Positions 60,692 through 64,000 of a DNA stretch of 64,000 nucleotides are shown piece by piece. The DNA comes from Euglena gracilis (Eukaryota; Euglenida; Euglenophyceae; Euglenales), in the NCBI GenBank assembly GCA_039621445.1, contig CP154955.1, forward strand, positions 48,220,086-48,284,085. The letters run 5' to 3'. The first letter of the stretch is position 1. Each line of letters opens with the position of its first letter. Below the pieces are notes generated by a model. It was not told where the DNA came from. It worked only from the letters and a program-made list of their open reading frames with translations, and ran no database searches. The translations under genes were made by a program, and so were the position numbers.

Positions 60692-61090
60692 TTGCGCAAA
60701 TGCGCACATCAAAACAGTTTACCCTTCGTTTTGTATCAGTTGTGTGACTATGAAATTGGTATCATCCAGAAGGCGGTTACTCTGATGTGGTTGAGAGACA
60801 TGAGGCTGGCGTGCGCGCTGCTGATGTGGGACCGGTGGCACGAGCAGTTGCCCGCCTGCTGCTTCTCAGAGGATGTCAACGAGGCAACCCTCAGAAGGCT
60901 GGGCGGCTCCAGGCAGCAGCACCCGGAGGAGGCGGTGGAGTTGGAGGACGTGATGGACCTGTACATGCTGGTGGCCTTTAGAAGGCATTTTGAGGGCAGT
61001 TTTGCTGGAATTACAAGGCTTTCTAGACGTTTGCTTAAAATTTCCTCTTCTGCGGCGCCCACGGTTTGGTTGTGCAAGGAAGGAGGTTGA
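60692..61090 (+). CDS. DN-motif gene, downstream exon, unit 2
   Basis: Counterpart of 30889-31263: LPFVLYQLCDYEIGIIQKAV ... AAPTVWLCKEGG, 132 codons open, stop retained. About eight substitutions from unit 1, several changing residues (M to R, L to V, H to R). Confidence 0.45.
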   Translation: MRKCAHQNSLPFVLYQLCDYEIGIIQKAVTLMWLRDMRLACALLMWDRWHEQLPACCFSEDVNEATLRRLGGSRQQHPEEAVELEDVMDLYMLVAFRRHFEGSFAGITRLSRRLLKISSSAAPTVWLCKEGG

Positions 61091-61177
61091 GTGATGCTGG
61101 GTATTCCCAAATGGTGATTTTGGGTCTCTTTAGCATATTTTTAAGCTTTTTATGCATTTTTTCTTTTTTTTTATAGG

Positions 61178-61306
61178 AAAATGTTTGGATTTGGTGAGAG
61201 CGCTTGCAAGCGCTTGGAGCAGATTTTTCTGAGATTGGCGCCTGAGTTCCTGGAGTTTTTGCAGGGGTTTGAAAAGCTCAATAATGATGGAATTCAGCAG
61301 AATTTG
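61178..61306 (+). CDS. Possible short exon, unit 2
   Basis: Counterpart of 31351-31480 (KMFGFGESACKRLEQIFLRL). Identical acceptor and palindrome. Confidence 0.3.
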
Positions 61307-61574
61307 TCAAAATCAAGGGGGGATCCCATGATTTTGACAAACCAAGGGGGGAACCCTTGATTTTGACTTGGGTTGGTTGATTTTGATGCAATGGGCAAGA
61401 ATTTGGGTTTTGAGAGCGCTTAGGAATCAGCGTACTCAAACCTAAATTTGACTGCCCATCAAGGGCATAGAACCACAATCTCAACACAGGGTTTTCCTCT
61501 TACCTTGTGAATTGGTGCAATTAAAATCAAATATCATTGTCAATTCAAGCCTTGTATTTACATTTGGAATAGCA

Positions 61575-64000
61575 ATGGAAAATCAACAAGTCAATCAAGA
61601 AAGCCAACAAGTGGAGGTTTGCTTCCCCAACCCCCCTCCATCTCAGGGGAAAGGGGCAGGGGGGTGGGGCTCCCAAACGCAGGCAACCACAGGCCAAATT
61701 GCACCCCAAAACACCCTTTTTAGCCCAGAAACTGTGAGAAATGACTCCCAGGGGGGGGGGGGGTGTTGGCTCTCACTGGTTCAGCTGAGCAGGGAGGAGT
61801 TGAAACCACAAAGGTACCCCCCTTTGGAGATCCCAGTGGCATCCCCCTCAGGGGTCGGGGAGGGTTTGCTGGGAGGTTCCTCCTTGGGAATGATGGCCCA
61901 GTTTCGGCCACAAGGGGGGGGACATGGTGGGAAAAAAATTCAGACACAAGTCGGCTCCAGGATCCAAAAAAAGATCCTACGCCGGAAACTGGCCTGGGGC
62001 GGGGGTTTCCGATTCACCCAAGCACTGCCGTAGGACATGGCAGCTCGGGTGTGAAACATGGTAAGCAGAGATTTTTGCTCAAGCCATCAGTCGGAAGTTT
62101 TGGGTTGGAAATCCCTGCTCAGAATGTTTTCTTTGATGATCAGCCAATGGCCCAATCTCAGGTGGCAAATCTGACGATTGGAGTTTTGGGGAACAGGGAG
62201 TTCGGTCCCGAAACTAGTTTCGCCGGACTCAGAACCTCCACAAATGTGGGACAGATGTTGGAATTTCAGGGTGGGGATGGCCAGGTTGTCATTTCCAACC
62301 AAACGTCTTTTCCAGAGCCTTTTTCAGGGGTTTTGCCTTTGCATAATATGGGGTACGGTTTTGTGCTGCTTGAGTTGCAACCTCTCCCATACTTTTCATT
62401 GGTACAAAATTTAGGGAATCTGCCATTGTTACCCGATTTTGCATTGCTTTTGCCTCCAGGTCAACCAGTTTCTTCAACACCAGCCCAGGAGCTGGAGGCA
62501 TTTTTGCAGTTTTCCCAACCATCCCAGGTGGGTGGGCTGGCGAAGGAAACGGGAAGTGCCTCGGCAGGGACGGGGGGCGATAACCCCAGCCCCGTTTTTT
62601 TTTTAAAAAGCAAGCACAGGTCAATGTGCTGGGCTTAAAAAATCAGAATAACTGGGACAGCAACGAGAGGGTCAGAGAAGATATCGAGGGGTCAGAGGAA
62701 AACCCGAAGTCCAACCCCAGCTGGACTTCTACTAGACGACCCCGAACTCAAGCTTCATCACAGGGCAGTGATGAACTTCAACGAAAACGGCTGCACCGTG
62801 AGGTTGATCACGGTCAGCCAGCAGCTGCTGCAGCCCCCCAGCCTGCTCATATTTTTATCGACGGGGGTGAGGAGGAGGTCCTACCCCCAACCTATGAAAG
62901 TTTTTGAACATTTTGAGAAAAAATGCGAGGCACAGGTGCAAATTTCTAAGCAAAATATTGACGCACAGCCACTTGGACTTTTTTTCGGGCAGGAAAAAAG
63001 TCTCGAGGAAAAACTGTCCCAGCAGTTTTCTTCGAGCTGTTATCAGTTTTTGGCCCTGAGGCAGGAATTTTTATGAGTTTTGGACAGCCTGCCACAGGAA
63101 ATTTTTAGGCAAGTGCAAATCATGTGGCTGCCTTACCGGTTAAGGATCTTGTGTTTGAACAATTTCACTGGTTTGCTTAGAATTTTAAAGCCGCCCAGCC
63201 CGCTCAGGGGGGGGGAGGCAGAAGCTCTCCAGGAGCTGACCGTTGTCGCTTCCAAAATCATTGAAGTTCAGGCTGAACTGGTATCGCTGCGTAGTACGGT
63301 TCAGAGCCTGGCTCAGCAGCTCCAGCAGTTCGCTGATTATGTTCACCAGCTGGGTTAACGAAATTCAACGATGAATACAGCCCTTCATGGTTTTGGTGGG
63401 GGTATTCACCAGAATATTTCAGATGAAGTTGGGAAACGACACTCAGAAATGAAAAACTGCTAACCGATTGTAAGCAGAATTTTCAGAGTGTTAATCAGCG
63501 GATTTGTTCCCAGGAGAAAAAATTTGGTGGACTGGTGGAGGAAATAAGGCAGGGACTTGCACAAGTTGGGGGGAACACTTTCGAGTTCCAGAAAGTGCTG
63601 CAGGATTTACAAAAAAATGGACCTGTACAACCAACTGCAGCACCGAGAGGGGTTTTGCAAAAAAAATCTGACGTGTGGTGGCTGCGGCAGGGCAGTCAGC
63701 AGCACCTACACACAGTGGAGCTGCCAAAGCCTGGGCAGCATCTGGCCCAGCAGCTCGTCGTCCTGCTGTTCCAGCAGCCTGGCCAGCCAGCACGCCTGCC
63801 GCAGCCTGCTCACGGGCTGCCAATGGGGCTGGTCCTGCCGTCGGCTGGACAGCAGCAGTCCCTGGGACAGGCCAATCACAGTTCACTGGCCAGCGCGGTG
63901 CCTAGTGCTGACCCAGCTTTTTCAGATCAGATTATTTGTCAAAATAAATCTGCAGTTTCAAACATTTCTCCTCCCCTGGTTATTGAGGGGGGATTTGTTT
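61575..64000 (+). pseudogene. Decayed retroelement gag-like region, unit 2 (runs off the window)
   Basis: Counterpart of 31750-34057: Pro/Gln-rich start, the EEEVLPPTYESF segment (62626-62907), coiled-coil fragments and the Gln/Pro spacer. It breaks at the same places as unit 1, so the decay predates the duplication. One stop in unit 1 (taa near 33663) is tta here, so the two copies still differ in damage. The capsid-like part lies beyond the window. Confidence 0.5.

Larger units (their letters stand above)
35299..64000. repeat. Tandem duplication, unit 2 (split by element 1, runs off the window)
   Basis: Corresponds to 7928-15300 joined to 30168 onward in unit 1. It is interrupted at 37189-54616 by element 1. 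It still has the uninterrupted version of the site where element 2 sits in unit 1 (59978-60000). It carries about 112 bp (about 61985-62098) missing from unit 1, where the flanking cgg repeats suggest a deletion. It ends at the window edge at the position equal to about 34057 of unit 1. Confidence 0.85.

Overview
This is eukaryotic nuclear DNA from a large, repeat-rich genome, most likely a protist or alga. The evidence is a conserved enzyme gene split by GT-AG introns, two long chromodomain Ty3/Gypsy LTR retrotransposons (chromoviruses), and introns full of homopolymer runs and dispersed repeats. One retrotransposon encodes a cytosine-5 DNA methyltransferase. Retrotransposon-borne methyltransferases have been reported from dinoflagellates and charophyte algae, so those groups are candidates, but nothing here fixes the species.

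Layout. (1) 20-8729, + strand: the 3' part of a flavohemoglobin (nitric oxide dioxygenase)-like gene. Seven short exons encode the FAD/NAD reductase module; the globin part would lie upstream of the window. (2) From about 7928 to the end of the window the DNA is a tandem duplication of a roughly 12.5 kb unit. Unit 1 runs 7928-35298; unit 2 runs from 35299 past the right edge. Each unit carries the last flavohemoglobin exon, a long stretch of weakly coding DNA, an unrecognised split gene with the peptide LWFDNFWKR, and a decayed gag-like region. (3) Each unit has been split by a different chromovirus. Unit 1 holds element 2 (15311-30167, - strand, 14.9 kb), which has methyltransferase, protease, RT, RNase H, integrase and chromodomain segments but a broken pol. 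Unit 2 holds element 1 (37189-54616, + strand, 17.4 kb). Its 415 bp LTRs differ at 3 sites, its target-site duplication is perfect, and its three very long reading frames are open.

Element 1 is the most interesting object. gag and pol are in the same frame, separated by one TAG that is followed by a strong stem-loop, which suggests programmed readthrough. Downstream of pol, where an envelope gene might be expected, is a third frame of about 1940 residues. It has two large unrecognised domains with CxxC pairs and no visible signal peptide or membrane segment. A strong 3' splice site just before it, and a good donor at the LTR end, suggest a spliced subgenomic mRNA. The element is also rich in very short hairpins, inside and outside its genes. 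Its pol has an extra module between protease and RT that resembles a segment of DIRS-type polyproteins.

All assignments come from reading motifs by eye; no database search was run. Introns and unit DNA outside the listed features hold simple repeats and C/G or A/T runs, and I see no further gene there that I can support.
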